Source: Pedobacter ghigonis
GTDB lineage: Bacteria > Bacteroidota > Bacteroidia > Sphingobacteriales > Sphingobacteriaceae
Assembly: GCF_903166585.1 (NCBI RefSeq)
Contig: NZ_CAESCM010000012.1
Span: 1-64,000, forward strand
Length of the DNA: 64,000 nt
Direction: 5' to 3'
How positions within the stretch are numbered: position 1 is the first letter of the stretch; each line of letters starts with the position of its first letter. Made by a program: the position numbers and the translations under genes. A model generated the notes under the pieces. The model had not been told where the DNA came from. It did no database searches and was given only the letters and a program-made list of their open reading frames with translations. Shown in pieces: positions 35,298 to 43,719 of this stretch.

Positions 35298-36602
35298 TCA
35301 ACTCGCTATATCTAATTTAAGTTTCTTTCCTTTAATTTTTTCGCCGTTTAGCTTTTTTAACAATTGGGTTACCTTGCTTCGTTTTACTGCTATATAACTG
35401 GTAGTATCTTTAACCTCAATTAAACCTAAATCGTCTTTGGTTAAACCTCCCTTTTGTAAAAACAGTCCAACAATATCAATCTTGTTAATTTTATCTTTCT
35501 TACCATGGGCAAGATATAAAGTTACCCAATCGCTCGCCTCAGGCAAGTCGTAACGATCTGATAAGATTTCCTCTTCTATATCTTCGGGCAGGTATTTGTA
35601 GTTTTCTTCGCTCGTTAAAATGGCATAGGCTGTTCCTTTTGCATGCATACGCGCCGTACGACCGTTGCGATGAATATAAGCATCTTCGGTGTAAGGCAAC
35701 TGGTAATGCACAATATGTTCAACCTCCGGGATATCTAAGCCACGGGCAGCCAGATCGGTAGTAATTAAAATTTTATGACTCCCGTTCCTGAATTTCAGCA
35801 GTGCTTTTTCGCGGTCGAATTGTTCCATACCACCATGAAAAACATCGTGGCCAAGGCCATGCTCAAACAACAAATCGCTAATACGGTCTACAGTTTCGCG
35901 GTGATTACAAAAAACGAGTGTGTTCTTATTCCCTATTTTACTCAGCAGCCTGAACAGGTAATCGAGTTTATCGGCAGCTGTTGCAGTTATTTTCTTCAGC
36001 TTTAAAGCTGGTTTAACGGCTACGTTTTTAGAAAAATCAACTTCAGCAGGCGCATTAATTTTAACGAAGGCCGGAATTTCTTCCATTTTGGTAGCCGAAG
36101 TAAGGATGCGCTGCTTCAATGAAAGTAATGAGCCGATGATGTACGACATATCGTTTTCGAAGCCAAATTCCAGCGATTTATCAAATTCATCTAAAACAAG
36201 TGTTTCGATAAATGATTCGTCGAAATTCTGGTTATCGAGGTGATAAGCAATCCTGCCCGGGGTGCCAATGAGTAGCGCCGGCGGATGTGCGAGATTGTTT
36301 TTTTCTACACGTACTGCATGACCGCCATAGCAGCAGTTTACCTTAAATGAGGTGCCCATCTGCTTAAATACCTGTTCAATTTGCAAGGCCAGCTCGCGCG
36401 ATGGCACCAAAACCAATGCCTGAACACCTTTAACACCTTGCTTTAAATTGGCCAGTACAGGCACTAAAAAAGCCAGCGTTTTCCCCGAACCGGTTGGCGC
36501 AATTAATACCACATCTTTACCGGTTTTGGCTGCCTGCACGGCAGATTCCTGCATCTGATTCAGTGCAGTAATATTTAGTTTTTTTAAGGCATTTGCTATC
36601 AT
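35298..36602 (-). CDS. DbpA-like DEAD-box RNA helicase with a DEFD motif II
   Basis: ATP-dependent RNA helicase of 434 residues. Q-motif region LNQMQESA, motif I APTGSGKT (35-42), Ia PSRELALQ, Ib GTPGR, motif II DEFD (138-141), motif III SAT, then IV-VI including TTDLAARGLDIP and HRNGRTAR. The C-terminal part (about 360-434, ending SKVTQLLKKLNGEKIKGKKL) fits the DbpA RNA-binding domain, so a role in ribosome assembly is likely (family knowledge). Motif II carries Phe in place of the Ala of DEAD; the catalytic Asp and Glu are kept. Confidence 0.88.
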   Translation of the reverse strand: MIANALKKLNITALNQMQESAVQAAKTGKDVVLIAPTGSGKTLAFLVPVLANLKQGVKGVQALVLVPSRELALQIEQVFKQMGTSFKVNCCYGGHAVRVEKNNLAHPPALLIGTPGRIAYHLDNQNFDESFIETLVLDEFDKSLEFGFENDMSYIIGSLLSLKQRILTSATKMEEIPAFVKINAPAEVDFSKNVAVKPALKLKKITATAADKLDYLFRLLSKIGNKNTLVFCNHRETVDRISDLLFEHGLGHDVFHGGMEQFDREKALLKFRNGSHKILITTDLAARGLDIPEVEHIVHYQLPYTEDAYIHRNGRTARMHAKGTAYAILTSEENYKYLPEDIEEEILSDRYDLPEASDWVTLYLAHGKKDKINKIDIVGLFLQKGGLTKDDLGLIEVKDTTSYIAVKRSKVTQLLKKLNGEKIKGKKLKLDIAS

Positions 36603-36652
36603 TCGGCCATAAAGGTAAGCATTTCTGTTTATGGCTAAATCTAACTTAAGGC

Positions 36653-36871
36653 TTAGTGCTTAAAAAATCTGGTCCGCAGTTTACGGAGGGTCTCAAAATT
36701 TAATCTTTTATCTAACAGCATCAGCATCCTCCCACGCAGCGATAGCGACGAAGCCAGTTTCTCGTTAACAGCATCAACTGATGATAAAATCCTGTCGGTC
36801 AATTCATCTGCGAATTTATTGGCCCTGCTGTTCTGTAATAACTGTAATTCCTGAATTAATTCTGCTTTCAT
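36653..36871 (-). CDS. Short helical protein of unknown function
   Basis: A 72-residue product (MKAELIQELQLL...TRFFKH), basic and mostly helical, with a basic C-terminal end (LDKRLNFETLRKLRTRFFKH). Not recognised. The start at 36871 is preferred because the upstream in-frame extension is AT-rich, promoter-like sequence. It lies 51 bases upstream of the helicase gene on the same strand and could share its transcript, perhaps linked to RNA work, but this is speculation. Confidence 0.5.
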   Translation of the reverse strand: MKAELIQELQLLQNSRANKFADELTDRILSSVDAVNEKLASSLSLRGRMLMLLDKRLNFETLRKLRTRFFKH

Positions 36872-37087
36872 AATATAAGAATTGTTGTTGATTAATGTAA
36901 ATATAACGACTCTTATATGCATTTGTTTCAAAAATTAGCGCCATAAAACGGACTATTTTTACTAACTTGTTGATAACTAACTTTTTGTTAGCAAATAAAC
37001 AATCCAGCCTTAACACATATTTAACTTTTAGCGCCTATTTTTAATAAAAACCTGATTACCATTTATTAACCTCAAAAACTACAATGT

Positions 37088-37561
37088 ATGACGTGGAAAA
37101 AATTTAGTGGTGAAGTGATCCAATCTTCGATCCTCGAAGAAATTGAAAAAGCAATTATCAGAGAAACGGAAAATGGCTTTAAGCTAAAAGTTTGCATCGG
37201 TACCGACTCGCAGGTTAAAGGGGCTGTAACCGATTTTGCAACGGTTATTGTGCTGCTAAGAGAGCATCATGGTGGTTTTATGTACATCCATCAGGAAAAA
37301 AACTCAGCTCAGGTAAGTATTAAGGAAAGGATGTTAATGGAAGTGCAAAAATCGATTGAAACAGCTTACTCTATTTGCGATTTACTTGATATTTATGACG
37401 TGGCTTTAGAGGTGCATGCCGACATCAACACCAACCCATCATTTAAATCGAACAAAGCACTTAACGATGCTATGGGCTATATCTTAAGCATGGGCTTTAT
37501 TTTTAAAGCCAAACCAGAAGCATTTGCCAGCTCTACCTGTGCCGATAAAATGGTGCATTAA
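37088..37561 (+). CDS. YkuK-family RNase H-like protein (DUF458)
   Basis: A 157-residue protein of the YkuK/DUF458 family, predicted to have a ribonuclease H-like fold. Marks: MTWKKFSG start, KVCIGTDSQVKG (about 35-46), the acidic pair in ADINTNPSFKSNKALNDAMGYI, and SSTCADKMVH at the end. Activity has not been established for the family to my knowledge. Single gene on the plus strand, followed by a perfect hairpin. Confidence 0.85.
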   Translation: MTWKKFSGEVIQSSILEEIEKAIIRETENGFKLKVCIGTDSQVKGAVTDFATVIVLLREHHGGFMYIHQEKNSAQVSIKERMLMEVQKSIETAYSICDLLDIYDVALEVHADINTNPSFKSNKALNDAMGYILSMGFIFKAKPEAFASSTCADKMVH

Positions 37562-37576
37562 TTTCTAAATATCAGA

Positions 37577-37603
37577 CCTAACAGGTTTTTAAAACCTGTT
37601 AGG
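37577..37603. terminator. Perfect 13-bp hairpin after the YkuK gene
   Basis: CCTAACAGGTTTT (37577-37589) / AAAACCTGTTAGG (37591-37603) with a single-base centre. Acts as a likely terminator; such CCTAACAGG palindromes are common in Bacteroidota spacers (recalled). Confidence 0.7.
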
Positions 37604-37616
37604 CCTTCAAGAATCA

Positions 37617-37692
37617 CGAAGCTCAGCGAAGCTAAATCTGCCATGGTAGATCTCTCCGTTCCACTGCGTTCCAGTCGAGATGACGATCTTTC
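37617..37692. repeat. Degenerate inverted-repeat remnant
   Basis: Bases ending in TCGAGATGACGATC resemble the right end of the element at 13981-14060; the left arm is not preserved. Likely a decayed copy. Confidence 0.35.
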
Positions 37693-37759
37693 TTTGTGTA
37701 ATTGCGGTTAACAATCAACAAAACCGCATCTTTGCTGTTGTCTTTTTAAAACAAAAGCT

Positions 37760-38227
37760 TTGAAGACTTATAGATTAGAGTTTACACAAAAACTTCCTGT
37801 TGATCTGGCTGCAGCCTGGGATTTTTTTTCTTCGCCAATGAACCTGGCAGAGATTACGCCAACCGATATGACCTTTGATGTAACCTCGCCAAATATGGAA
37901 GGCACCAAAATTTACCCCGGGTTGATTATCACCTACAAGGTTGCACCGATAGCCGGCATTAAATTGAACTGGGTTACCGAGATTACACATGTAAAGGATC
38001 AGGCTTATTTTATAGATGAGCAACGCTTTGGTCCATTTGCATTCTGGCATCACCAGCACCATTTCGAAAAAATAGAAGGAGGGGTTTTAATGCACGATAT
38101 TTTGCACTACGGCATTGGCTGGGGACCAATTGGTGCTATCGCGGATGCAATTATGGTAAACAAAAAAATAAATGAAATTTTTAAGTTCCGCTACCAGAAA
38201 GTGGCTGATTTATTTGGCACATTGTAA
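37760..38227 (+). CDS. SRPBCC-family protein, probable TTG start
   Basis: A 155-residue protein with the SRPBCC (START/polyketide-cyclase-like) hydrophobic-pocket fold. The opening RLEFTQKLPVDLAAAWDFFSSP, the middle VAPIAGIKLNWVTEITHV, the FGPFAFWHHQHHFEKIEGGVLMHDILHYGIG core and a long C-terminal helix are typical. Ligand unknown. No ATG is available near the fold's start; TTG at 37760 gives the natural N-terminus MKTYRLEF, so it is used. The preceding bases contain a CATCTTTG that may be a weak -7 element. Confidence 0.78.
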   Translation: MKTYRLEFTQKLPVDLAAAWDFFSSPMNLAEITPTDMTFDVTSPNMEGTKIYPGLIITYKVAPIAGIKLNWVTEITHVKDQAYFIDEQRFGPFAFWHHQHHFEKIEGGVLMHDILHYGIGWGPIGAIADAIMVNKKINEIFKFRYQKVADLFGTL

Positions 38228-38241
38228 CTGCATGCCCCCTG

Positions 38242-38823
38242 TTACCACTGTTTAGTGGAAATGGTTTCGGATTTCTTTTTTGCTGGTACCACTACCCTGC
38301 TGGTAGCCATAAACTTTTTAAATTCGGTGCCCAATTTCTCTATTTTGACATAAGTGCTGTTTAAAATATCTTTCCATGCGCCTGCGCTTAGTTTGCCCGG
38401 TGTACGCTCTAAAGGAGTGCCTATTTGGGTAGTTGCTACAAAATTTCCATACCGGTCTCTCTGATATGGAATAAACGTGAAATCGGTTAACCAAAAGCGG
38501 TATTTTCCATTTCTTAGCTGGCAAATAAACTGATAGCTTACCTCGCCACTCGGGTGACCGGCAACCAATATGGTTTTATCGATTACCGTGGTGCCCTTGG
38601 CCGAAACCGAAGAATCGCTAACACTTTCCTGGTGCATTGTTTTTTTGTACAGCACATTTACAAAAGCTTTAGCTCTTTGCAGCAAAGTATCTTTAGTTAC
38701 AGTTTGAGAATCGACAACCTGGTAATAAATAAACTTTCCGGAATCATCTTTCGAAAACTGTTGTTGCTGCGCAGCTAACCTGATTGAAAAAGTGGCGAGT
38801 ACAATAAAAAGGATATATTTCAT
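38242..38823 (-). CDS. Exported DUF4468 domain protein
   Basis: A 193-residue protein: signal peptide (1-18, ending LAA-Q). A DUF4468-type domain follows, with KFIYYQVVDSQTVTKDTLLQRAKAFV at its start, a VSYQFICQLRNGKYRFWLTDFTF beta segment and a C-terminal helix and basic tail. Function of the family is unknown; members are periplasmic or outer-membrane associated in Bacteroidota. Single gene. Confidence 0.8.
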   Translation of the reverse strand: MKYILFIVLATFSIRLAAQQQQFSKDDSGKFIYYQVVDSQTVTKDTLLQRAKAFVNVLYKKTMHQESVSDSSVSAKGTTVIDKTILVAGHPSGEVSYQFICQLRNGKYRFWLTDFTFIPYQRDRYGNFVATTQIGTPLERTPGKLSAGAWKDILNSTYVKIEKLGTEFKKFMATSRVVVPAKKKSETISTKQW

Positions 38824-38867
38824 GCAAATGGGTTAAACAATTAATCTGAATAGGTAAAGTTACTAAA

Positions 38868-38897
38868 AAGCCGCCCCGAATTTAATTGGGACGGCTT
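38868..38897 (-). terminator. Terminator of the ammonium-transport operon
   Basis: AAGCCGCCCC (38868-38877) pairs with GGGACGGCTT (38888-38897) with one mismatch. Located 22 bases beyond the stop of the barrel gene; A tract upstream gives the T run on the minus strand. Confidence 0.7.
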
Positions 38898-38918
38898 AAT
38901 ATTTAATTTGTTTCTTTC

Positions 38919-39938
38919 TTAGAATGCATAAACTGCGGCTAAAGAAAACTGACCAGCGTTTGGAGCTGCTGCGCCACTTTCTTTAAAGAATGGTTTATCG
39001 CCACTGTGGTCTAATCTTACCTCAGGGATGAAGGTTAAACCGCCTGATTTAATGTTTGCGGTAAAAGTTACAGCAGTATATTTTAGTCCTTGCACAGGGC
39101 CAACATTTTTATACTTAAAGTACTCACCTCTTAAACCTAATACTACGCCATCGGCAACTGCATACTGAGGGTAAAGGGCTGCACCAGCATAACCACCACC
39201 ATCGTTATCGATATCATAATTGGCAGCGTTTAAGCCTAATTTAAACTTCTCTGTAATCTGGTAAGAAGTGGTTAAATCTTCAATAGTACCATAACCACCT
39301 GCTCCAGCTCCCGATAATACGTTTAGGTAAGCAGTCCAGCCTTCAACCGGGGCAACCATTAACTGGCCACCAACTGCAGAAACACCACGGGTTGCGCTGT
39401 AAAGATTCCAGTCGTTAAATACACCAGCCATTAAACTTACTTTATCAGAGAATTTATAAGTGGCTTTAATACCTGCATTCTGGAATGGGCCATTGGTAAA
39501 TAAATACGAAGTAGAGTAGTTAAAGTTACCCACCGGCGAAATCACTTCGTAACCGATAAATGTTCCCATGTAACCAGCTGTCATTGAAAACTTGTCGGTA
39601 AAATCGTAGTTTACGTATAGGTTCTGAATGTTGAAAGATGAACCTCCGGCAGCTGCATCAGGAATTGACTGCGACTGACCTCTCGGACCGAAAGAAAGTT
39701 CGCCAACAAACGATGCTTTACCAGTTTTCTTCTTCAATGCAATATCAATCATTCCTAATGAAACCGAATTGTGATCGCTAGCAAAAGATGTGGTAATGTT
39801 GTTTGGTTTTTTGGCAAAATCGTATTTAAAATAGGTATCAACCGACCCTGAAATTTCAAGTGGTGATGTAGTTGTTTCCTGAGCCAGGGCACAGCTTGCG
39901 CTGGCCATCGCGAAAATAGCGGTTAAGATTTTCTTCAT
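38919..39938 (-). CDS. Outer membrane beta-barrel protein, linked to amtB
   Basis: A 339-residue product: signal peptide (1-19, ending ALA-Q) and then a barrel of about fourteen or more amphipathic strands, ending in the aromatic C-terminus AVYAF expected of barrel proteins. It begins with LEISGSVDTYFKYDF, as in porin-like proteins. The ammonium transporter gene lies 37 bases upstream on the same strand, so the pair is an operon. A role in letting ammonium through the outer membrane is inferred from this linkage, not from sequence. Confidence 0.8.
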   Translation of the reverse strand: MKKILTAIFAMASASCALAQETTTSPLEISGSVDTYFKYDFAKKPNNITTSFASDHNSVSLGMIDIALKKKTGKASFVGELSFGPRGQSQSIPDAAAGGSSFNIQNLYVNYDFTDKFSMTAGYMGTFIGYEVISPVGNFNYSTSYLFTNGPFQNAGIKATYKFSDKVSLMAGVFNDWNLYSATRGVSAVGGQLMVAPVEGWTAYLNVLSGAGAGGYGTIEDLTTSYQITEKFKLGLNAANYDIDNDGGGYAGAALYPQYAVADGVVLGLRGEYFKYKNVGPVQGLKYTAVTFTANIKSGGLTFIPEVRLDHSGDKPFFKESGAAAPNAGQFSLAAVYAF

Positions 39939-39975
39939 GTTTGAGCTTATTTTTGAGTTTAGATATTAAAAATCC

Positions 39976-41382
39976 TTAAGAGATTGCTTCGGTTATCGGA
40001 CTGTTTTTTTCGATATAGATGGCTCTTTCTTCAACCAACAAAGTACCTTGTGAGTATTTTTCATCATGTTGAGATGCATCAAGACCGATTTCTTCTTCTT
40101 CATCAGAAACCCTGATTGGATTAATCAAGTTTACTAATTTGAAAATCACGAAAGATACAATGAAACTGAATGCGATTACAATTACAGCACCTTTTAACTG
40201 CGTTACAAAGAAAGCAGGGTTACCATAAAATAAACCATCGGCACCAGCAGCATTAACTGTTTTGGTTGCAAAAACACCTGTTAACAACATACCAACAATA
40301 CCACCCACACCATGGCAAGGGAAAACATCTAAAGTATCGTCTAAGCTGGTTTTTTGTTTCCATGAAACAGCAAGGTTAGAAATTACAGCAGCAATTGCAC
40401 CAATAAAGATACTTGAAGGAATGCTTACGAAACCAGCACCTGGGGTAATGGCTACCAAACCTACAACCGCACCGATACAAAAACCCAATACTGAAGGTTT
40501 TTTACCACGCGCTACATCGAAGAACATCCAGGCTAAACCGGCAGCACCAGCAGCAGTATTGGTAGTTAAGAATGCAGAAACTGCTAAGCTACCAGCACTT
40601 AAAGCCGAACCCGCGTTAAAACCAAACCAACCGAACCATAATAAACCAGTACCAATTAATACATAAGGAATATTAGCAGGCGGCACTTCTTTATGCTCTA
40701 AGTGAGATTTTCTACGTTTTAAAACCAATGCTCCAGCCAAAGCAGCCATACCAGCAGAAATGTGAACTACGGTACCACCAGCAAAATCTAATACACCCAT
40801 TTTAAATAGGAAACCTTGTGGGTGCCAGGTCCAGTGTGCCAAAGGAGAATAAACGAATATGGCGAACAATACAATAAACAGGATATAAGAAGTAAAACGG
40901 ATACGTTCTGCAACAGCACCTACTACTAAACCTGGGGTAATGATGGCAAACATTAACTGGAAAACCGCAAATAAAGAAAGCGGAATAGTTAAATCGGCAC
41001 CACCCTGAAGGTGAGGAGCACCAGAGTTAACCCCTTTAAAGAACAGGAAAGTTGAAGGGTTACCAATGAAACCACCAATAGTATCGCCGAAAGCCAAACT
41101 AAAACCAACTACTGTCCATAAAACGGTAATTACACCTGCAGCTACCACACTTTTAATCATGGTAGAAAGTATGTTTTTACGATGAACCATACCGCCATAG
41201 AAAAACGCCAGACCTGGTGTCATTAAAAATACAAGCGCAGCGGCGATTAAAATGAAAGCTATATCAGCCGCACTGTACTTGCCTTCGTCGAAATTAGGTA
41301 GAAGTGGAGTAAATAGAGCTAAAATTGCGACAATCATCAATATCGCGAAAGGCGCATACTGTTTAAAGGAGAATCTACTCAT
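39976..41382 (-). CDS. amtB: Ammonium transporter (Amt/Rh family)
   Basis: Inner membrane channel that takes up ammonium. The 468-residue protein has an N-terminal helix that may be a cleaved signal, then eleven membrane helices. The family motifs are present: TPGLAFFYGGMVHRKN, the WTVVGFSLAFGD region, DFAGGTVVHISAGMAALAG (the twin-His pore motif region), FGWFGFNAGSAL and HGVGGIVGMLLTG. No glnB-type regulator is adjacent. The operon includes the downstream barrel gene. Likely induced in nitrogen limitation, but no NtrC or NtcA-type site can be named; a dyad upstream is noted separately. Confidence 0.94.
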   Translation of the reverse strand: MSRFSFKQYAPFAILMIVAILALFTPLLPNFDEGKYSAADIAFILIAAALVFLMTPGLAFFYGGMVHRKNILSTMIKSVVAAGVITVLWTVVGFSLAFGDTIGGFIGNPSTFLFFKGVNSGAPHLQGGADLTIPLSLFAVFQLMFAIITPGLVVGAVAERIRFTSYILFIVLFAIFVYSPLAHWTWHPQGFLFKMGVLDFAGGTVVHISAGMAALAGALVLKRRKSHLEHKEVPPANIPYVLIGTGLLWFGWFGFNAGSALSAGSLAVSAFLTTNTAAGAAGLAWMFFDVARGKKPSVLGFCIGAVVGLVAITPGAGFVSIPSSIFIGAIAAVISNLAVSWKQKTSLDDTLDVFPCHGVGGIVGMLLTGVFATKTVNAAGADGLFYGNPAFFVTQLKGAVIVIAFSFIVSFVIFKLVNLINPIRVSDEEEEIGLDASQHDEKYSQGTLLVEERAIYIEKNSPITEAIS

Positions 41383-41444
41383 AGTTTTTAGTTTAATTTG
41401 TTTGTACTATTTAAATATTTGAAAATGTTGTCATTTATTTTTAT

Positions 41445-41468
41445 AAAAATACGACATATTGTATTTTT
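41445..41468. promoter_or_regulatory. Dyad upstream of amtB
   Basis: AAAAATAC (41445-41452) and GTATTTTT (41461-41468), 8-bp arms 8 bases apart, about 65 bases before the amtB start. A candidate operator; no regulator can be assigned. Confidence 0.35.
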
Positions 41469-41674
41469 AACACCATAAAATTGAATTTTTCGTATAAAAA
41501 TTGGTGATTTTTATAAAACACAACAAAAAAATAGCTCAAAAATGAAAATAGTAAAAAAATCAGGTGTTTTAGATATGAGTTTTTAATAAAAACAAAAACA
41601 CAAAATACCTGAACTTTATCCGTTTTTAACCAAAATACATCTAAAAACGGCGATAAAAATCATACAAAAACAAA
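41469..41674. other. AT-rich amtB upstream region
   Basis: About 200 bases of A/T-rich sequence with many short AAAAAC runs between the dyad and the terminator of the next gene. No gene or RNA seen. Confidence 0.4.
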
Positions 41675-41700
41675 AAAACACATGAAATTTCATGTGTTTT
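41675..41700 (-). terminator. Terminator of the TIGR01212 gene
   Basis: Perfect palindrome AAAACACATGAAA/TTTCATGTGTTTT centred at 41687/41688, with A-rich flanks giving a T run on the minus strand. Confidence 0.75.
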
Positions 41701-41728
41701 TATAAAAAATAGTAAAAAATATCAGTTT

Positions 41729-42676
41729 TTAACCAAAATACTCAGAACCCTGCACAACTCCACGTTTTTCGATTTCTTTATCCATATAGGTTTGAATAGC
41801 CGATTTATTCAGCCCCCAATTCGGCGCAATTAGCAAATCCCAGTCTGAAATACCAAAAAGACGTTGAATTACAATGTCCGGGCGTAGTAGCGGAATGAGT
41901 TCGCATAGCAAATCGGTATATTCTTCGAGCGTAAACAATTTAAAAGACTCTTTTTTGTACTTAGCACCCATAATAGAACCATCTACCACATGTAAATGAT
42001 GAAATTTTACGAATTTAATCTGCGGAAAACGGTTAATCTCATGAATATAGCCGCGCATTTGCTCCCTTGTTTCCCAGGGGAAGCCAAAAATGGTGTGCAC
42101 GCACAAATCAAGCTTGCTATCTTTTAATAGTTCGACTGCCGCAACAAACTCGCCGTGACTACAGCCCCGGTTAATCTGATCGAGCGTTTCATCGTAAATA
42201 GATTCCATACCCATTTCGAGATCTACATCAAAACGATCGGTATAACTTTCGAGTAAAGCCACTTTTTCTGCATCAATACAATCCGGGCGTGTACCCACAG
42301 CAAAACCTACAATATCTTCGGTATTGACAGATAAAGCCTCATCGTACATCATCTTTAAATAATGTACCGGTGCATAGGTATTGGTATTGGGTTGAAAGTA
42401 GACAATGTATTTATCTGCCCGGTAAGAATTTTTCGCCCTCAACATGCCTTCAGCAAGCTGATCTTTAATATTCGGGTTTTTTCTGGATGGCTCAGGCGTA
42501 AACGAATCGACGTTACAATACGTACAGCCACCGTAGCCCTTGCTCCCATCTCGGTTAGGGCAGGTAAAACCGCCATCAACAATTACTTTAAATACGCGCT
42601 GCCCTTTATACTTCTCACGCAGGTGCGTACCGTAATTTTTATATCCTTTTATACCTAAATCTACCTGTGTTCCCAT
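41729..42676 (-). CDS. TIGR01212-family radical SAM protein (YtqA-like)
   Basis: Radical SAM enzyme of 315 residues. The [4Fe-4S] cysteines are C39, C51 and C54 (TCPNRDG..GGCTYC), the spaced form typical of TIGR01212. Other marks: YFQPNTNTYAP, VGTRPDC, DLEMGMESIYDETL and HTIFGFPWET. Substrate unknown; B. subtilis YtqA is a homologue by family. The start at 42676 (MGTQVD) is chosen because the promoter -7 element (42683-42690) overlaps the longer start at 42685. The mRNA would be nearly leaderless. Confidence 0.88.
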   Translation of the reverse strand: MGTQVDLGIKGYKNYGTHLREKYKGQRVFKVIVDGGFTCPNRDGSKGYGGCTYCNVDSFTPEPSRKNPNIKDQLAEGMLRAKNSYRADKYIVYFQPNTNTYAPVHYLKMMYDEALSVNTEDIVGFAVGTRPDCIDAEKVALLESYTDRFDVDLEMGMESIYDETLDQINRGCSHGEFVAAVELLKDSKLDLCVHTIFGFPWETREQMRGYIHEINRFPQIKFVKFHHLHVVDGSIMGAKYKKESFKLFTLEEYTDLLCELIPLLRPDIVIQRLFGISDWDLLIAPNWGLNKSAIQTYMDKEIEKRGVVQGSEYFG

Positions 42677-42682
42677 TTGCTG

Positions 42683-42690
42683 CAAAAATA
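42683..42690 (-). promoter_or_regulatory. -7 element of the TIGR01212 gene
   Basis: On the minus strand TATTTTTG, ending 6 bases before the ATG at 42676. It rules out the ATG at 42685 as the start. Confidence 0.5.
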
Positions 42691-42817
42691 CGCAATTAGT
42701 TTTACAATGCTAATTCACTACAGGAAGATGTGAAAAGGATGAAAATTGAGTGGCAAAGTGCCGCTACATTAATTTATACACTGCAAATTCTTTAATCTTT
42801 ATCAGCCTATCCATCCT

Positions 42818-43393
42818 TTATTTATACTTTAAAACCTCTACTGTAATTACATTTGCCTGGCTTAACTGCTTATTATGGTTAATTGTTAGCTTTAATGCGG
42901 TTGCATCATCAACTTTTAAATTTACCGGCAGTGGCTGCCCGGTTGCTGCAATAGTAGCGTCTTCTTTTTTAAGTTCTCCAAAATGGCTGGTAAAATCGGC
43001 CACCCGGGAGGAATCGGAAAGTGATTTGGGCAAAAGAAAAATGGCACCTGCCTTAACTGGATTCGCAGAATCGTTATTACGATAAGCCTGCATAATGATA
43101 CTGGCCTCGTTAGCCTGTTCACCGGCAAAAACAACTAGCTGCAAAGAGGCCGGCGCTACCTGGTTTAACGCTTCAATATGGCTTTGATCAAAATCTGTTA
43201 AAGGCAATTTGGCTATTTCATCAATATAGTTAATAAACATTTGCAGCCTGGAGACTTGCTGATTCTCTGAAGCCTTAGTCTGATTTGTTTCTTTGTACTC
43301 TTGCTTCGCATTATTACAACTCATGAAAGTAGCAATCATAAAAATACCCAGGCTTATTGAAAATACTTTAAGGCTAACTGTTGAATGTAGCAT
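42818..43393 (-). CDS. Lipoprotein of unknown function
   Basis: A 191-residue product with a lipoprotein signal (lipobox ATFMSC, Cys26), a Q/N/K-rich linker, a helical middle (about 50-75) and a beta-rich C-terminal part (PASLQLVVFAGE, GAIFLLPKSLSDSS, LPVNLKVDDATALKLTI). Not recognised. It stands alone on the minus strand between the TIGR01212 gene and a permease, with spacers on both sides. Confidence 0.65.
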   Translation of the reverse strand: MLHSTVSLKVFSISLGIFMIATFMSCNNAKQEYKETNQTKASENQQVSRLQMFINYIDEIAKLPLTDFDQSHIEALNQVAPASLQLVVFAGEQANEASIIMQAYRNNDSANPVKAGAIFLLPKSLSDSSRVADFTSHFGELKKEDATIAATGQPLPVNLKVDDATALKLTINHNKQLSQANVITVEVLKYK

Positions 43394-43667
43394 ACATATA
43401 TATTAAGGTAAAGGATATATGGTTTAATGTGGCTTAGCTACATAACCAGACCAAACATCAAGCCAAAACGAACACTATTATACTTTATTAATAACATGAA
43501 ACCCAAACAATAAACGAACAGCAAACACAAAAAATTACCTAACGGCCCACAAAACTACTTCCTTAAACTTTTAATACACCTGGAAAGAAGGTTTACCAAC
43601 TAAATGTTGACCAATAATATAGCCGGGTTTCAATACCTGGGTTAGCAACTGAAACTCAAGAAACAAA
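43394..43667. other. Spacer with no recognised feature
   Basis: AT-rich sequence of about 270 bases upstream of the lipoprotein gene. It presumably contains that gene's promoter, but no clear TAnnTTTG with a matching -33 was found. Confidence 0.4.
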
Positions 43668-43698
43668 AAACCTCGCAGTTTTATAATCTGCGAGGTTT
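43668..43698 (-). terminator. Terminator of the APC permease gene
   Basis: AAACCTCGCAG (43668-43678) / CTGCGAGGTTT (43688-43698), 9-base loop; A run on the left supplies the T tract on the minus strand. Confidence 0.8.
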
Positions 43699-43719
43699 GA
43701 TATGGAGTAATGTATTATT

